From assembly GCA_005406025.1 (NCBI GenBank), contig BGZK01002110.1, positions 1 through 64,000 of the forward strand: a stretch of 64,000 nt of DNA. The letters run 5' to 3'. A program made the position numbers and the translations under genes. The notes beneath the pieces were generated by a model. The model was given only the letters and a program-made list of their open reading frames with translations. It did no database searches and was not told the DNA's origin. This document shows positions 24,110-36,279 of the stretch, one piece after another. Position 1 is the first letter of the stretch. Each line of letters opens with the position of its first letter. The stretch comes from Eumeta japonica (lineage: Eukaryota; Arthropoda; Insecta; Lepidoptera; Psychidae).

Positions 24110-24960
24110 GAAATGTCGGTAAGAGTGGCACAAAACTGGTTCAAGCGTTTTCAGTCAGGTAATTTTGATGTCAAAGATGAACCTCGTTCTGGTCAACCTG
24201 TTACAAATAAAATGGATGCCCTTTTGGAAAAACTAAAGCAAAATCTTTATATTGATTTTTACGACATAGTTGAAAAGCTGGGGATTGATTATAAAACAAT
24301 TTGATGTATTTGAAATAAGCTGAATATACAAAAAAAAATCGATGCTTAGTAGTAACTCATAGTGAGCTCATAGTAATGAGCTCACTGAAAGAAATCTAAT
24401 GAATCAATCATTTGCGATTATCTGTTAAAACGTAATGAAACCGAACCGTTCTTAAAAAGATTAATCGCTGGTGATGAAAAATGGATGACCTATGACAATA
24501 ACGAGCGAAAAAGATCATGGTCAAAAGGTAAGCAAGCTCCACAGACTATAGCGCAACCCGGATTAACTTGCTTAAGTAGATGCTATGTGTATGGTGGGAT
24601 CGGAAGGCCATTATTCATTATGAGCTTTTGCCGCTGGACAAAACCATCAATTCGGATCGCTGCTGCCAACAGCTGATGAGACTCAAGTAAAAATAAAAAA
24701 AAGTCCAGAATCAATCAATAGAAAGGGTGTAGTTTTTTGTCGTAATAACGCCAGACTACACACATATTTAGCCACTCAGCAAATATTAAGAAAGTTCTTT
24801 TGGGAAGTATTAATGTATCCACCAGATAGCCCTAAACCTGCACCCTCAGATTTTCACCTGTTTCGATCTCTTCAGAATTCTTTAGATAGTGTTAGGTTAA
24901 CATCAAGAGAGGACTTTCAAAACTAGTTGTCAAAGTTTCTTGATCAAAAGCTCCAAAATT
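24110..24960 (+). pseudogene. mariner transposase pseudogene
   Basis: Starts in the HTH region with WFKRFQSGNFDVKDEPRSG, runs to LGIDYKTI, then frameshifts. It resumes with YLLKRNETEPFLKRLIAGDE and KWMTYDNNERKRSWSKGKQA (first catalytic Asp in GDEKW). The second catalytic position is lost (CRNNARLHT where QDNARPHT is expected, Asp to Asn), and the third is kept in PAPSDFHLF. The N-terminal ~45 residues are missing. A hairpin at 24361-24386 interrupts the PHELTERN region. Cannot be active. Confidence 0.9.
24361..24386. repeat. 11-bp perfect inverted repeat inserted in mariner ORF
   Basis: AGTGAGCTCAT (24361-24371), loop AGTA, ATGAGCTCACT (24376-24386). The right arm is original mariner sequence (encodes NELTERN with what follows, cf. 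HELTERN). The left arm plus loop are extra, about 17 nt relative to the expected reading. Confidence 0.8.
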
Positions 24961-26149
24961 TATACAGCAATAACATTATGTGACTAGCTAATAACTACCT
25001 TCGATTTGTATATAAAATACGAAAACTTTTTCCCCAATCCTATATTTTATCCTGTATTTCTTCAATAAATACTTGAATAAACAGTATTTCTTAATTGATT
25101 ATATATATTTTTTAAATAGTAAACTAAAATATTTATTGCAACATCTATTTTCTGTAGCTATTTTAAAAATAGACAGAGAAATGTACAACATAATCGAGAG
25201 AGTATAATATTATAAGAGTATAATATTATAAGAGTATTTAATTTAATCCCTAAATTATTAGGGATTTCCGGGTAAAACCATTCATTAGGGCAATTGACAT
25301 TGTCGGTAAAGCGTAATAATTTTGAGGATGAGCTTTCATACGTTTGAAAGTTAGCCATAAATTTTTTTTAATTGTTTAACATGATGTTCCATTTTAAGGT
25401 GATCTCCACTAAATTGTGAAAGAAAATATCATTTTATTACGATATATGATTTTTTAAATAATATTTTATATTTTTATTAAAGAGTATACATATATACTAA
25501 AATTTAATACTTTTAATTCCTTCATCTGGAATATCGGTACAAGATGAAAGAATTGAAACTATGTCCACGCGGGAGGAGCAACGGACAAATGCTAATTTTA
25601 TAACAAATAAATTAATGACAAGTTATCGATTTTTTGAGAACGGTATTAAATGACTTATATATTATATATGATTTGTGCACAATATTTTACTGACAAATGA
25701 ATTAGTCAACACTCACAGTTAAATCAGATTTACCACGCAGCTGGATCTGTTAATACCAACTACGCGTTAATAATGTTAGGGATTTTTTGGGGTTCCTCGT
25801 TGATTGAGCTTGAATCAAAAGTAAACACATGTACACTTATAAGTAAAACATGCATTTATAATGAAATGGACGTAAGTTTATTTTGAAATAAGGCTAAAAG
25901 TAAGGTGAAATGTCTTTGAACTCTGTAATCTGATTACTTGCCCTTAACTGTCGTATCTTTCTCTTAACTTCGTACATCTCTACACAAGAACCACCACGTT
26001 TATTAGTTTCTTTTTTTCTTATATCTGCTTTGCTGCAAATTATATACGTCAGAGTCAGAGTCAGAGAGCTTTTCCAATAGCTTTAATGGAAAAAAAGGCG
26101 ATTAACAAATCAAAATTAAAACCCTATTATCATGACGGAACCGCTAACA

Positions 26150-26530
26150 AACGAATATCTCGGTCGCCGCTGACGTCGGTGGCGGGGGGGGAGCGGCGGC
26201 GCGAAGTCGCGAAAATTTCCGAGATATTTTTGTGCCCCCGACACAAACGACGCCGCCGGCTGCTCATTTGCATGCTATTTGAAATATTTAACGTCAATGG
26301 CTCCCGGATAATTTGAAGGACGACGCGAAATTATCGTTTCGGAATACTTCGGATCGCTTCGGCGGCGCGCGTCGATAAGCGAACGCTATAGAAATTCAGG
26401 CTTACGAATTTCCATAGCGTTCGTCGACGTCGCCAATGAAATAATGTCGTCGACGTATCGAAGTGCTACGAATGCGCCCTCTAACGGGAAATGCGGCATT
26501 GATTTACCTAACGCGCGATTTTATTATCGA
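26150..26530. promoter_or_regulatory. CpG-rich island with octamer-like and hairpin motifs
   Basis: Dense CpG (GGTCGCCGCTGACGTCGGTG, CGGCGGCGCGCGTCGATAAG) with CTCATTTGCATGCTATTTGA, which includes an ATTTGCAT octamer-like site. An inverted repeat lies at 26380-26423. No convincing coding frame. Candidate enhancer or promoter. Confidence 0.3.
26380..26423. repeat. 18-bp inverted repeat, 8-nt loop
   Basis: CGAACGCTATAGAAATTC (26380-26397) and GAATTTCCATAGCGTTCG (26406-26423) pair with one mismatch inside the CpG island. Confidence 0.8.
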
Positions 26531-27479
26531 TCTGCCCGAAAATTGACTTGAATATTTTTTAGCAATCCTTCGTTTCTCTAAAATATAGTCGTATGATTTT
26601 TTTCAGTTGTTGCTACAACAAAAAACAACGTAAGTATCCAATACCACGTAAGCACGCGAAGCAAGGATTTGATGCACTGTTGTTAAATGATGGTCTATGT
26701 TCTTGTTCGTTATGCCCAAATTCAATTTTCTATGTCCAAACATTTTATGATAAAATTGTCAGTAACGAGTAAACTCATGAATTATAGCATTTCCTGAAAT
26801 TTCAAGCTAGACACAGGATTTGGTTAGTTTTTAGGGTTCCGTGCTTTCATAGAAAAAACAGAAAACCTTTTAGCATCTCTTCGTTATTCGTCCCTCTGTC
26901 GAGATCCTTTATCTCAAGAACGCGTGGAGATATAAATTGAAATTAATATCAAATACTTACGGCTGCGATCCCTTGAAGCTAAAAAGAATCCACTTTCTAT
27001 ATCAACGTTATTAAAAAAAATGTAGCCAAAGGGCGGCCATTTACGTCTTATATTTTTAAACTTGCAAGGAAATCAAAACCTATTGACAGAGAATCATGAA
27101 CTTTTGCAAAAAAAAATCTCACAGAACAAATAAAGTAACAGTCTGAAAATTGTTAATTTGTAATATAAAAAAAAATATGATTACAATCTTATACTTGCCA
27201 TTGAAGTATGGGCCGTGACTTATACCAATACATGGAATTTCCTTCGCTGAAAACTTGTTATTTTGAAAAACTTGTACATTAAAAAACTTTTTGGAAAACA
27301 AAATCTAAAGTTTTTGAATGCCCAGCATCAATATCTCGCCAGCATCGGTACCCAAACCAGACAAAATTAATAAAGACTCTCGATGGATGAAATATTTTAT
27401 GTATACCTAATTAATTTTGTACGTAACCCTCAACGTGCGAGTCCTATTCGCACTTGTCCAGTTTTTTAAAACATTTTCT

Positions 27480-27935
27480 TTTCGCTATGACACATTTTCG
27501 TAGTGGACCCGTGTGTCCGACAACGAGATTCTTACGGTTCGTAAAATATAAACGAGCGGCGATGGATCGGTGATTGAAGGCGTCGTCGGCAAACCGAAAA
27601 ACGTGTGGTTCGAAACCTGACCGCAGACGAAGTAAACCATAAGTTTTAACTTACGCCAAAATAGCACACTCGCTCTGTGACCCCAAGAGCAACGGCCTCG
27701 GAGGTAGACATCGTATCCGGGACAAAGGTCGTAAGCAGCTCTGAACCCGCTCCGATCCAGCACATGTGATGGTGCTAATAAAGCAAACTTAAGTGCGGCG
27801 TTCCATCTTGAGAGTGGAAAGAGCATGACAGCTATAGTGTTTCTCTATAGAAAACAATATATGTCCTTCTCCCACGTTACATCTTGAGATGGCGCATCGT
27901 TTGAGTGATATCTGTTGATACGCCCTATAGGAATT
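27480..27935. repeat. Dispersed repeat, copy 1
   Basis: The segment 27773-27935 (CTAATAAAGCAAACTTAAGT, GACAGCTATAGTGTTTCTC, GAGATGGCGCATCGTTTGAG) recurs at 54503-54640. The copies share a roughly 140-bp core with many substitutions. The minus-strand frame here has no recognised function. Confidence 0.7.
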
Positions 27936-28239
27936 AAGATTCCTCCTCGTTCAGACGTGATAAGATTTCGTAGGGTACGCCCTAACAGCCTCAGTAGGCT
28001 GATGAAAAATTGACACGACAACGAATATTTTTGGCCCGAAATCGAAATTTTTCATTCCCAATTTACGTGTACTCATCATAATACCGCTTTAATGGATACA
28101 CTCAACTATCATCGATCATTTAGGTGGGTGACAACTGTGTTTCTTCAACACAAAACAGAAACAAACCTACCAACAACCGCCGAACGGTCATAAAGGTTTC
28201 AGTTGCTTATCGAATCACTTAACTTATTAACTCGCAAAA

Positions 28240-28450
28240 TATGTGTAGCGCAACGAAAGCGCCGGTATAACGTCTAGTCTTCTTAAGCGAATCCTTCTAG
28301 ATTTTATCGCCGGCGGGCTTTCGTAAATATTTGCCGAGGGTCGGACCGATTCCCGCCGTAAAATGTTATAGACGGTTTCAGTCAATTTTAGCGCTCTGTC
28401 TTATCTTTTGCAAGAGCGATTCGCGGCGATTTATATGTTTGTGAAGTTCG
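28240..28450. promoter_or_regulatory. CpG-elevated block, candidate conserved non-coding element
   Basis: ATCGCCGGCGGGCTTTCGTA, GCCGAGGGTCGGACCGATTC and AGAGCGATTCGCGGCGATTT stand out from AT-rich flanks; no coding frame or repeat match seen. Confidence 0.25.
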
Positions 28451-29869
28451 CCTTACCTCCCACACTGCCGACGCTGTTATAACTCATCACAGATAATAGA
28501 GAGGTAAGACCGATCGTAGATAACAGAACGGATTGACGACAGGACAGTTAAAATAGATATATAAAAAGAATAATTCCGTAATTGATGGACTATTGAAATT
28601 TAGTCTCGAATATACTCTTTTCACGATATCTCTCTCGCTTTCATATAGATAGTATCTTTTTAGTGAAAAAGTAATAGATAAGGCAAATTTATTACATTTA
28701 TTTATCTCTTTGATGTTCTTACTGTATTCGGTGGTATTTCACGATAATTCTTTATTAAACGCTCGTAATGCGTAATGTAGCATGCATGCTATATGTTTCT
28801 GCACGTCTCTGGCAAGCGTCTACCCGTTTGAAGTTTGATCGCATAAACTAAATAAGTCACGATAACATCGACTGCGAAATTAAAACTGACATGATTATTT
28901 TTCATCAGGCAATGTTTGTAAAATAGAATTTACTATTACATATAAATATTTTACAAATAATTAAAAACTAAATATCCATAAATGCAATTGCATGTATTTG
29001 TAAAAAACTAAATTAGATGATATTTATTCAATCGTAATAGATGCAAAACAAAATTAGAGATTGCATTACATTCACACATACACACAGAACGGTTAAATAA
29101 GAGTGTATTAAAAATTCCACATCGAGGACCTTAAAGTAAATGCAAAATGTATTCAACACTCTGGCATTCACTTCTAAATATTTGATAATCGTTACTTTTG
29201 AAATGACTACTCTATGATGCGATCAAATCGGTCTTTCGACCACTTTCGACGCACTTGTTAATTAATATTTAAGCCATTTCAAAAGTAAGAGCTTATTTAT
29301 TATTAGAACAAGTAAGGATTTTTAACAAAATCTTTAAAAATGGTGTTTTACAGTAACTGATACCCATAGCGTTAGTGTAGTTAAAATTACACTTACGCTA
29401 TATTAAAACCTATATACAAGTAAAAAACTGGAGAAATATTGATATTCTATTAAAACAATATAAGGGTTTCTAAAGATACATCTATTGAATAGTAAAGCTC
29501 ATGTCGACATACGTATCTTAATTTTCATGCAAAGATATTGAATATTAGCTTTGTCCGCGGTTCCACTCGCGTGGACTACACAATTTTTGTTTAAATCTTT
29601 TTAACCGACTTAAAAAAGGAGTAATGTTTCGGCTATAGTTTTTTTTTTGCGATTCGAATAACTCTTTTTTGTTTGAAGGAATACACTATTTTCCCGCATG
29701 TTTACTATTGGCTTATTACTCTTTCACTTGTCGTTTTGCATTTGAGATCAGGTCATTTGTTTTGTTTTGTGCGTTTGCGTTTCAATTATATTTGTTCGCG
29801 TTTTATGAGTGTTACTGTGTTTCATAGGACACGTGACGAATTTATTTTAATTTAACAACGAAGCCGCAA

Positions 29870-31190
29870 ACGAGCGTTACTAGTAACCACTTTATTGAAG
29901 TTTCTGCGGATACAGCACAATGCAAACTGTACAACAAGATATATTCACGAAAGGGAAGTACGATTATTTCGTTAAAAGATCATTTGAAGGCGGTAGATGC
30001 TACTGAACATGAAGAATGAAAATAATTAGAAGCCGAAAATAAAAATAAAATGCAGCCTTCGACTTCAACGCTTCTTCAAGAGGCCAAAAAACAAATTACT
30101 CTTAAGGACACTTTGATGAGGAACCGAAAATGATGTAGTTCTAACCCTAAGTCAATGGAAATAAATAGATTAATTACTAAAATTATTTCTTTACCAGATC
30201 TCCTCTTCAATTTTGTGAAAGGTATTACTTTTAGGCGACTTATGCAATTTGTCATGCCGAATTATCAGGTAAGGGGAAGACAGTTTTTTTACCGAACACA
30301 TTTGTGGTGAGTTATATCCAAGATTAGCGAAAAAGATAAAAGATTTGGTTAAACAATTTCAGGAAATCTCATTTACAGCGAACGAAGTTCGAATGGCATA
30401 AATGAAGATGTTAAGAAGCTTAAAGTGATTTTTCTATGGATGACATACAGGAGACCTAATAATGAAATAATAATGGAATGGGATGACAAAATTCAATGCT
30501 TTATTCGCGATTTTAGATCTAATATGAAACGAGCAATGAAACTCGCCTATGTACATGATTTCGATTGCACTGTACATTAATTACAACTATGTGTGCGAAC
30601 ATGTTAGATTATGACGAAGAAGAAAAAAACTTGATAACACAATGTAAAAATATTACGACACATTTTAATCATAACCTAATTGCTAAAACTGAACTGCATG
30701 AAATACAAAAGAAACAACTTAACCAAAAAGTCATATGGGTGGTACAGGAGTACTGTATGCGGTAAATTACAAAATTATATTTTTGACCAGAGATAACATC
30801 AATATTATAGATCTTGTGAATTTAACGAAATTTGAACATTACTTTTATGTAATATACTACTGAGTGATGATGATGATGAGGATGATGATAGCACATTCGA
30901 CGAGCTTGTAATTTTAGACAAACTTCTCACGTCGAAGGTTTTATTAAATGAGTACAATAGACGTATTCTAATCAGTGACGATCCCTTATTATGGTGAAAA
31001 GTGAATACAAAATTTCAACCCCTGAACTCAAGTGCCCACCAATATTTGGCATGTTCACCAGGTTCTGTGATAAGCAAACAACTTTTTAGTGGTGCTGGAT
31101 CAATCTAGGACCCGTTGAGAAACAGATTGGATGGAAATAAAGTTGCGAAGTTTTTATCCATTAAATGCAATTTGCTTCTTTTTACAGTCA
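29870..31190 (+). mobile_element. hAT-family transposase pseudogene
   Basis: Blocks in order: a BED-finger-like start (IEVSADTAQCKL then YNKIYSRKGSTIISLKDHLK, with the second Cys of CxxC changed to Tyr), a central ISLPDLLFNF and MPNYQVRGRQFFYRT region, IMEWDDKIQCFIRDFRSNMK, and a C-terminal dimerisation block FQPLNSSAHQYLACSPGSVI, SKQLFSGAGSI, DPLRNRLDGNKVAKFLSIKC. The last is diagnostic of hAT (SERLFS.AG, RNRL). Many stops and frameshifts. Inverted ends were not identified. Confidence 0.85.
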
Positions 31191-34100
31191 CTTCATTCGA
31201 TTTCAGAATTGTTTCAGATTTAAGTAAATTTGATTATTTTTGTCTTCAATGCCTTGTAAAGTATATTATTGTTTGAACTGCAATTAAAGAGGCTAAGTAA
31301 TATTTGTATCATTTTATTTTAATAGACCTGTCTTTAACATATCTCTCTTTGGCCACCACCTCTGTCTCCGATTCCAACTCCGACATATTAAATTTATAAA
31401 CTTCGACTCACACTTCGGTTCTGAGAAACCATCTCCGTAACATATATAATGTCTACGCGTGTGTTTGAGCACTTTTTGTTAGTTATATAAGTTTTTAAGG
31501 CAAAAACGCTTATTGTCGATTATCTGTGGAAGATACAAATACGCTAACGCAGACTTTTTTGTTGATCTTTTCAAAATCTTCAATTTTATATGTCTCTTAT
31601 GGTTTACTCGGCATAAACCATTTACGTGCCCCACAAGCGTCTCTATTCCGACTTGATTCACCGTTACTGCTTATTTGATACTTCATTTAACAAAATATAT
31701 CCTATAACTTGGCCAGAAAACATAGCTATGCATTAAAAAAGGAAAAAAGCTATGAAAATCGGATAAATCGTCCTAGAATGAAAAGACAGACAAAAAGAGA
31801 GACGTTGAATTTTATATGTATAGATGAATTATGATTTTTAAATCTTGAGATGATGCTTGAAAAACCTTAACAAAAAAAATCTATGAGAGAAAATAGAAGA
31901 AATCGAAGCAAAGTAGCAATTTTTATTTATTCATCATTTAACTGGTTTTTTTAAATTTGTCCATCCTACCGTAATACCATGGATTTTATGAGCGTGTGGA
32001 AAACTTGGAAAACACTTAAGAATACTAAGCATTTCCGATGGCGATGTAAACATACGCCCAAAACATTGACTATAGCGATTAATATATTAACTATGATAAT
32101 TAACTCTAGAGAAAAATAATAAGTAATAAGCTAAACGCTTTTTATGTACCGGCACCAGCTAGCGTCGGGCTCATGGTGGTATTGTAACTTGTTCAACTTA
32201 ACGAGCCATTTCACTCGATCAAGATCCGGTGAGGCATTCACTAACTTCCTTGTAATTTGGAACTTCATAATTAGTTAATAACTCACTGGAACCGAACAGC
32301 GATTGGGCCGGGAGACAAACAGCCGAAATTAATTTTGTATCGTCTCTATTATCGGGGATTTCCATTTAAAAGTTCCGTGTTCTTCTGTTCTATACTGACG
32401 TTTTTTACCGTTCTCAGTTGATTGAGTCAGATTCGCAATTTCGAATGTTTCCTATCGCAACTTTTAAAACCATAAAAAGAAAAACAAATTAATAGTTTAG
32501 AATAAACCTGAATTTTGGACAAGAAATGTTAATATCAGTCTATTACTCAAAAAAATGCAAAAGACAGAATTATTTTTCTTATCCGATATATATGTATGTA
32601 TCTACATACATATCGGATATGAATGTAATAACAGAATATCTGGTATGACCTACCAAGCGAAATATTCTGTAATTCATTACGTGCACTACTTCGTACCTTA
32701 ACGCTATTGAACAGGTTTAAACAAATAACATAGAATTGGATTGGTATTCATTTCAGAATGAGTCTTAAAGTATACGATAGTAAAAGGAATTACTATTCGA
32801 AAACGTATAACATGTATAATAAAAAAAAAATGATTACTTGGTAAAGATTTACATGTGGTAAACAGAGAAATTGCAAATAACTATCGTTAATGTTACTAAA
32901 GGATTTTACGTTAAGTGACTCTGAGAGAAACAAGTGAGAACACTAAGATGTCTCCTTATAGCCCGAATAACACGATTCCTTGTATTCTTAACACTAAAAA
33001 ATTGTCACAAATTTGCCTTGCTCTGAACCCAATTTTGATTGTAGGGTGCCGCCCACGCGTCACATGCCCTTCGCTACATACAACCAGATAGTGTAAACGC
33101 TGTTTTGTCGAATACAACCTCATTTAATTAACAATGAACAGGTATCGACACTAACGGGTGCTTGTAACGTGTACAATAAATGTTTATTTTGGCTGTTTCC
33201 CTAACAGTATCTTGCTCTGGGGATATGGAGCAGATATTAATATAAATTTCATGCTGCAAAAAGCTGGTCATCGATAAACGGCAAGCTCGACCATCTTCAA
33301 AAAACAAAATTGAAAAAGATTGTAGATTTGTTTTTTTCATCTTCGTCTATTTGGCGCCGATTGAAAAAACAACTAATTCTATTATTATAATAAGTTTTAG
33401 GAAGTATTCTTTGTTTTTGGAACGAAGTTCTTTATAGGGCGTTGCGGAAGGTACCCCAGCCGGCAAAAAACGTCCTTAATGTTAAAAAAAAGCGTAAGAT
33501 TTTTATGTATAGTCCATGTACGACGGCAATACAGTGCCTAATGTATAGTCTACGTGATGACTGTTATTATTATTGCAGTTTGCTATTATTATTATATCAT
33601 TCCACTAACGTTTCATGATCTAAGTATGCCTCGTGTTTTTTCTTACTAAAATTTTGTTCTATTTATGAAATTATTGAGTATAATTAAATTTTGTTTTAAA
33701 TAACAATATTTAATTTCCCTGACATCAATTTAATTACTACTATTATTAATTAAACAATTAAAATTAATAAAAATTAGATTTATTCATTTTTAATATTAAT
33801 TATTAAATTATTTATAAATAAATATTTTTACAATTGTTGATTATTATTAAACAATGTCAAAGTTGCGTAGTATATTTTACTGTTTTCTTTTTAGTTTCGA
33901 AATATATAATTCCAACAATGTACAAGATAAAGAAAGAGAAGAAATAACCGCGATAAATGATATTGTGTCGTTGAACAATACCCAGCCATGCAGCAGTATG
34001 TTTTACAAAAATTGAAAATTTAATTTTTATACAATATATCGACTATATTTAAAGTCATTAAGTTTATTCATTTTCGAACAAAAATCATAATGAAGAATGT

Positions 34101-34315
34101 ATACCTGAATAATTATTTTCTATATACCTCGAATAGAACTTGAAATTAATATTTTTATAATAAGGAATTTCGTTCCTATCTGGTGTCCCACGAAACCACT
34201 CTTTTATTTGTAAACGTTAATTTGTTTTCAACGACTGCGTAACTAAACTTTAAGATTCGCATAGCTTTTGGGCATAAACTGAAACAATTTCTAATGTGAT
34301 TTGCTAGGTTTGTAC

Positions 34316-34510
34316 TTTTAGACCAACAAAGCGGTAAGTCAGTTCCGAACCCGAATTTTCCGATGGCGCTGGTAATAATTTCAGGGCCTCCACATCTTTT
34401 AATTGGAGTGCAACCACCCTCGGTCTAGTTACGGAAACTTTTAAGTTTTCGGCTCTCGGCCAAACCCAGCGGAATGTGACAGACCGTGAATAAATGAGAG
34501 ACAATGTAAA
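34316..34510 (-). CDS. Candidate orphan exon (195 nt, phase 0-0)
   Basis: Minus-strand open stretch after an acceptor-like ATAATGCAG and before AAA followed by GTACAA. It reads FTLSLIYSRSVTFRWVWPRA, ENLKVSVTRPRVVALQLKDV, EALKLLPAPSENSGSELTYR, FVGLK; without splicing a TAG follows at 34304. Alternating hydrophobic residues suggest beta strands. Codon use looks protein-like compared with its surroundings. Not recognised; it is not an obvious ihog tail. Could be a transposon remnant. Confidence 0.3.
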
Positions 34511-34760
34511 CTGCATTATAACGTTAGTGAGAAATTGCTGAACCGATTTCTCTAGGAGAGAAAGGGTATATTTCCAAAATCTCTGAAAATATAAATCGAC
34601 GTAAACAACCTAATTCGACTGCTATATTTTTGAGGAGTACCACAAAAACCATGAAAATTACACGTCTATAAGAATCTTATTTTTGTTGCTTATTTTCTGA
34701 CCAAAGAACCGCCATTTTTTCGAAGTTGGTTCAAAAGAATCCGTGTTTGTATCAGTCATC

Positions 34761-34788
34761 AGAAATGATCACATTTGTGATCATTTCT
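34761..34788. repeat. 13-bp perfect inverted repeat
   Basis: AGAAATGATCACA and TGTGATCATTTCT separated by two bases. Confidence 0.85.
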
Positions 34789-36104
34789 TAGCATTATGCA
34801 TAAATAAAATTAATCGATTTTCGGCCGCTTCTAATGAAATTGTCTATCGTAGGGTCTTGAATAATTCTCAATCCATCAAAAAATATGGTAATACTAGGGT
34901 AAAATACTTTATGAGATAACTGTTATCAACTCTGGACGTTACAAAATCATTATTTTTTCAGCATCCAACCGGATGGATATTTTTCAGGAAATTAGGCAAA
35001 TAACATATAAAAAAGCGTGTTTATGTGTTGTTAACACACAAAGAATGAAATAATATTGGATTTATGTATTTGCCATCAATAAATATATCACTTCTTAATG
35101 CTCAGTAGATAAAGGTTAATGTAGAATTGCATTAAAGTTAAACCATTGCACACGCATCTTCAAGACAATCAACATAAGGGATCTTATTAAATAGTATTAG
35201 CTTATCAAATATTATAAAATGTATCCTTTTTGCGCTCCTTCAGTTGCCATTAATATAAGGACTTTTTCTTTCTATGGAATCGGAGTGATTTTTTTTTCTC
35301 TCGAGCGAATCACACAGTACTTATCACACTTCACTTCACTTCTTTTATACTTGTTTATGGCATACGCATTAACTCTTAAAGTTGCTCAATCAATAATATA
35401 CAGGAGTGTAACGTCTAATCGATGAGATACATCACTACGAGAAAATGCATCTTGACAATATTCAACGCATGTGATGCACTTAAAACTACTGCAAGCGCGT
35501 AATTTTATGAACAAAAAATCCAATGAAACATACAAACTTTTGGTAACTCTGCTCGTGTTTTATCTATGTAAGTGCACCTCTCGTATTGTAAGCGCACCTG
35601 GGCTAAAATTTATCGCCGTTGCATTTAAATTGGGTCGTTAGAGGTGGCTCACCGCAGAGCGTGCATTCGGTAACACGATGCGAAAACTTTAAATGAGTAA
35701 AAAACCGATGTTTATATGCTAGTTCTTTTTCTAATATCCTCGTACCAGAGATAATTCCTGATAGACCAATCGAAACCTGTTTCTCGATAGCAAACCCATT
35801 TTCTTCAAATCCTGTCACAATTGCTAAAGCACACTAATAAATCAGTGTTCGTAGGATAATTTTGGAATGTAAAGACAACCTCTCTATATCATCCGTATCT
35901 CCAGATCATAAACAGCGAAGAAAGGGGGCTTAGGCAAAAAGATCTCCGTATGCGGCTCGCTCGGACTGATCATGCGCGATCGTAAAGTTAACTCTTTTCA
36001 TAGATCAATATCACCGAAGAAACTACAGTCGTACGACAAACGATTTTCCTGAAGAAAGCGGCTTGAAAGATTTATACGGAAAGAGGTTTTATGCAACCCT
36101 TATT

Positions 36105-36270
36105 TAACCGCAACACGAGCTCGGGCGCTGTTGCCGCCGCTCCGTGCAGCTTCGCAAACTGCCCCCTTCCCAAGCGCCACTTAAAAGGCCAACACCGACG
36201 CCTAGCCACTTTGAGGTGCGTCGCCGCGCGCGCCACCGCCGGCCACGCACATCATAATTCACCGGCGTAG
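36105..36270. promoter_or_regulatory. GC-rich island, possible promoter
   Basis: ACGAGCTCGGGCGCTGTTGC, CGTCGCCGCGCGCGCCACCG and a CACTTAAAAGGCC box in a strongly AT-rich neighbourhood. A 57-codon minus-strand frame is open here but lacks splice sites and recognisable motifs. Promoter identity is a guess from composition. Confidence 0.25.
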
Positions 36271-36279
36271 GGTTGTAAG

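Larger units (their letters stand above)
23921..25043 (+). mobile_element. mariner element, inactivated
   Basis: The ends are inverted: GGGAAAAAGCTTGTTA near 23928 at the left, and GAAAACTTTTTCCCCAATCC at the right (25021-25040), resembling the TTGGGGAAAAAGTTTTCG TIR of mariner elements. About 1.12 kb, slightly short of the usual 1.3 kb. The transposase inside is broken in several places (next entry). TA target duplication was not confirmed. Confidence 0.85.

Noticed and set aside
35603..35818. Minus-strand frame ending CTLCGEPPLTTQFKC
   Set aside because: A single CxxC-like pattern without a recognisable zinc finger; no supporting context.
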